64,000 nt of DNA from Streptomyces sp. NRRL S-340 (GTDB lineage Bacteria; Actinomycetota; Actinomycetes; Streptomycetales; Streptomycetaceae). Of the stretch, positions 63,028-64,000 are shown one piece after another; position 1 is the first letter of the stretch; the number at the start of each line of letters is the position of its first letter. Both the position numbers and the translations under genes were made by a program. The notes beneath the pieces were generated by a model, which was given only the letters and a program-made list of their open reading frames with translations, made no database searches and was not told where the DNA came from. Where the stretch lies: NCBI RefSeq assembly GCF_000720185.1, contig NZ_JOIY01000033.1, forward strand, positions 62,001-126,000, read 5' to 3'.

Positions 63028-63098
63028 CAGCTCCGGCAGGAGGCACGACCCGCCGCGGCAGGAGAGAGACCGGCCGGCCGCGGCGGGAGAGACCGGCC

Positions 63099-63133
63099 GA
63101 GAGGGCCCCGTACGGCGCGTACGGGGCCCTCTC
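63099..63133. terminator. Terminator between DUF349 gene and relA
   Basis: Perfect 16-bp stem (63099-63114 with 63118-63133) around GCG, 71 bp past the DUF349 stop. It is suitable for transcripts from either side of this convergent junction. Confidence 0.8.
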
Positions 63134-63151
63134 GCCGTCCTGCCAGGCTTG

Positions 63152-63176
63152 GAGCTGCGAACAAAAGGCGCAGCTC
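63152..63176 (-). terminator. relA-proximal hairpin with AACAAAAGG loop
   Basis: GAGCTGCG (63152-63159) pairs with CGCAGCTC (63169-63176) around the 9-base loop AACAAAAGG, directly next to the relA stop codon. The left arm and loop recur with one change at 21578-21594 near priA. Confidence 0.65.
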
Positions 63177-64000
63177 TTACGCCCTGCTGCGGGCCGAGGT
63201 GACGCGGTACACGTCGTAGACACCCTCCACGCCGCGCACGGCGCGCAGCACGTGGCCGAGGTGCTTGGGGTCGCCCATCTCGAAGGTGAAGCGGGAGGTG
63301 GCGACCCGGTCGCGGGAGGTCTGGACGGCCGCCGAGAGGATGTTGACGTGCTGGTCGGACAGGACCCGGGTGACGTCCGAGAGCAGCCGGGAGCGGTCCA
63401 GGGCCTCGACCTGGATGGCGACCAGGAAGACCGAGGACTGGGTGGGCGCCCACTCGACGTCCAGGATGCGCTCGGGCTCCCGGGACAGTGACTCGACGTT
63501 GACGCAGTCGTTGCGGTGCACCGATACGCCGCTGCCGCGCGTGACGAACCCGATGATCGGGTCGCCCGGGACCGGCGTGCAGCAGCGGGCCAGCTTGACC
63601 CACACGTCGTCGACGCCCTTGACGACGACGCCCGGGTCGGCGCTGGAGCGGCGTTTGCGGCCGCGCCCGCGCGCGGGCGGCATGCTCTCGTCGATCTCCT
63701 CGGTGGCGGCCTCCTCGCCGCCGAGGGCCTGGACGAGCTTCTGCACGATGTTCTGCGCCGAGACGTGCCCCTCGCCGATCGCCGCGTACAGCGCGGAGAT
63801 GTCCGAGTAGCGCATCTCGTGGGCGAGCGTGACGAGCGAGTCGCCGGTCAGGATGCGCTGGATCGGCAGGTTCTGCTTGCGCATGGCGCGGACGATGGCG
63901 TCCTTGCCCTGCTCGATCGCCTCGTCGCGGCGCTCCTTGGAGAACCAGGCCCGGATCTTGTTGCGGGCGCGCGGGGACTTGACGAAACCGAGCCAGTCGC
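63177..64000 (-). CDS. relA: (p)ppGpp synthetase/hydrolase RelA, C-terminal part
   Basis: The frame is open to the window edge, so only the last 274 residues of a Rel/SpoT-type protein are seen; the hydrolase and synthetase domains lie outside. Visible are the region after the TGS domain ([19 protein letters not shown]), the RIS/zinc-finger part with [19 protein letters not shown] and SVHRNDC, and the ACT domain ([20 protein letters not shown] to the end). These parts sense the ribosome and amino acids and regulate the distant catalytic sites. ppGpp triggers antibiotic production in Streptomyces. It is followed immediately by a hairpin. Confidence 0.96.
   Translation of the reverse strand, partial: DWLGFVKSPRARNKIRAWFSKERRDEAIEQGKDAIVRAMRKQNLPIQRILTGDSLVTLAHEMRYSDISALYAAIGEGHVSAQNIVQKLVQALGGEEAATEEIDESMPPARGRGRKRRSSADPGVVVKGVDDVWVKLARCCTPVPGDPIIGFVTRGSGVSVHRNDCVNVESLSREPERILDVEWAPTQSSVFLVAIQVEALDRSRLLSDVTRVLSDQHVNILSAAVQTSRDRVATSRFTFEMGDPKHLGHVLRAVRGVEGVYDVYRVTSARSRA

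Overview
The window reads as chromosomal core DNA of a Streptomyces or very close relative. It is very G+C rich with strong third-position G/C bias, and GTG starts are common. It carries the developmental regulator gene bldD with the full c-di-GMP signature, the actinobacterial nucleoid protein sIHF, and an actinobacterial PriA that has lost its ATPase motifs. I saw no rRNA, tRNA, insertion sequence, prophage or CRISPR array. All function calls come from motifs and remembered family sequences; no search was run.

Layout. 1-8078 is accessory metabolism: a cut-off NAD(P)-binding epimerase-like gene, a ROK repressor divergent from an MFS exporter, a thioesterase, a uracil/xanthine permease, a DUF5995 protein and an F420/FMN luciferase-like oxidoreductase. 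8199-13014 is a compact lysine-use module: a CAT-family amino-acid permease with an Lrp/AsnC regulator, then davA-davB (5-aminovaleramidase and lysine 2-monooxygenase). 13371-20652 holds a GuaB1-type protein, a barnase-type lipoprotein RNase with its barstar inhibitor, a SorC regulator, rpe, rsmB and fmt. 20915-28121 holds a small helix-turn-helix protein, priA, metK, coaBC, rpoZ, gmk and sIHF.

28388-38532 is the whole de novo pyrimidine pathway on the minus strand: pyrR-pyrB-pyrC-(PH-like membrane protein)-carA-carB, a strong terminator, then pyrD-pyrF. From pyrC to carB the genes overlap by 4-8 bases. The pyrR leader carries a matching PyrR-binding loop whose lower stem covers the ribosome-binding site. 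38809-42704 is bldD facing nusB-efp-peptidase and a P-loop protein. 42918-51804 is aroB/K/C/E with mltG, ruvX and alaS in a tightly packed series. 51804-64000 has two small envelope-type proteins, an AfsR-like ATPase without a DNA-binding domain, rpsD, rarA, a VKOR protein, a decayed ABC ATPase fragment, hisS, a glyoxalase-II-like hydrolase, a membrane-anchored cyclophilin, a DUF349 protein and the C-terminal third of relA.

The least ordinary signals are regulatory or structural. (i) Triplets of CGTTGCG boxes, spaced by about two and three helical turns, lie upstream of both lysine-module transcription units. (ii) The pyrR leader hairpin looks like a translational switch. (iii) Decaying tandem-repeat arrays (13, 18-20, 22, about 57/84 and about 100 bp) sit against the stop codons of several genes. 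(iv) Several proteins of recognisable families have altered active sites: PriA, an M24 peptidase, and a Walker-A Lys-to-Arg ABC remnant. I did not find a convincing wholly new system; most of the window is conserved housekeeping DNA.
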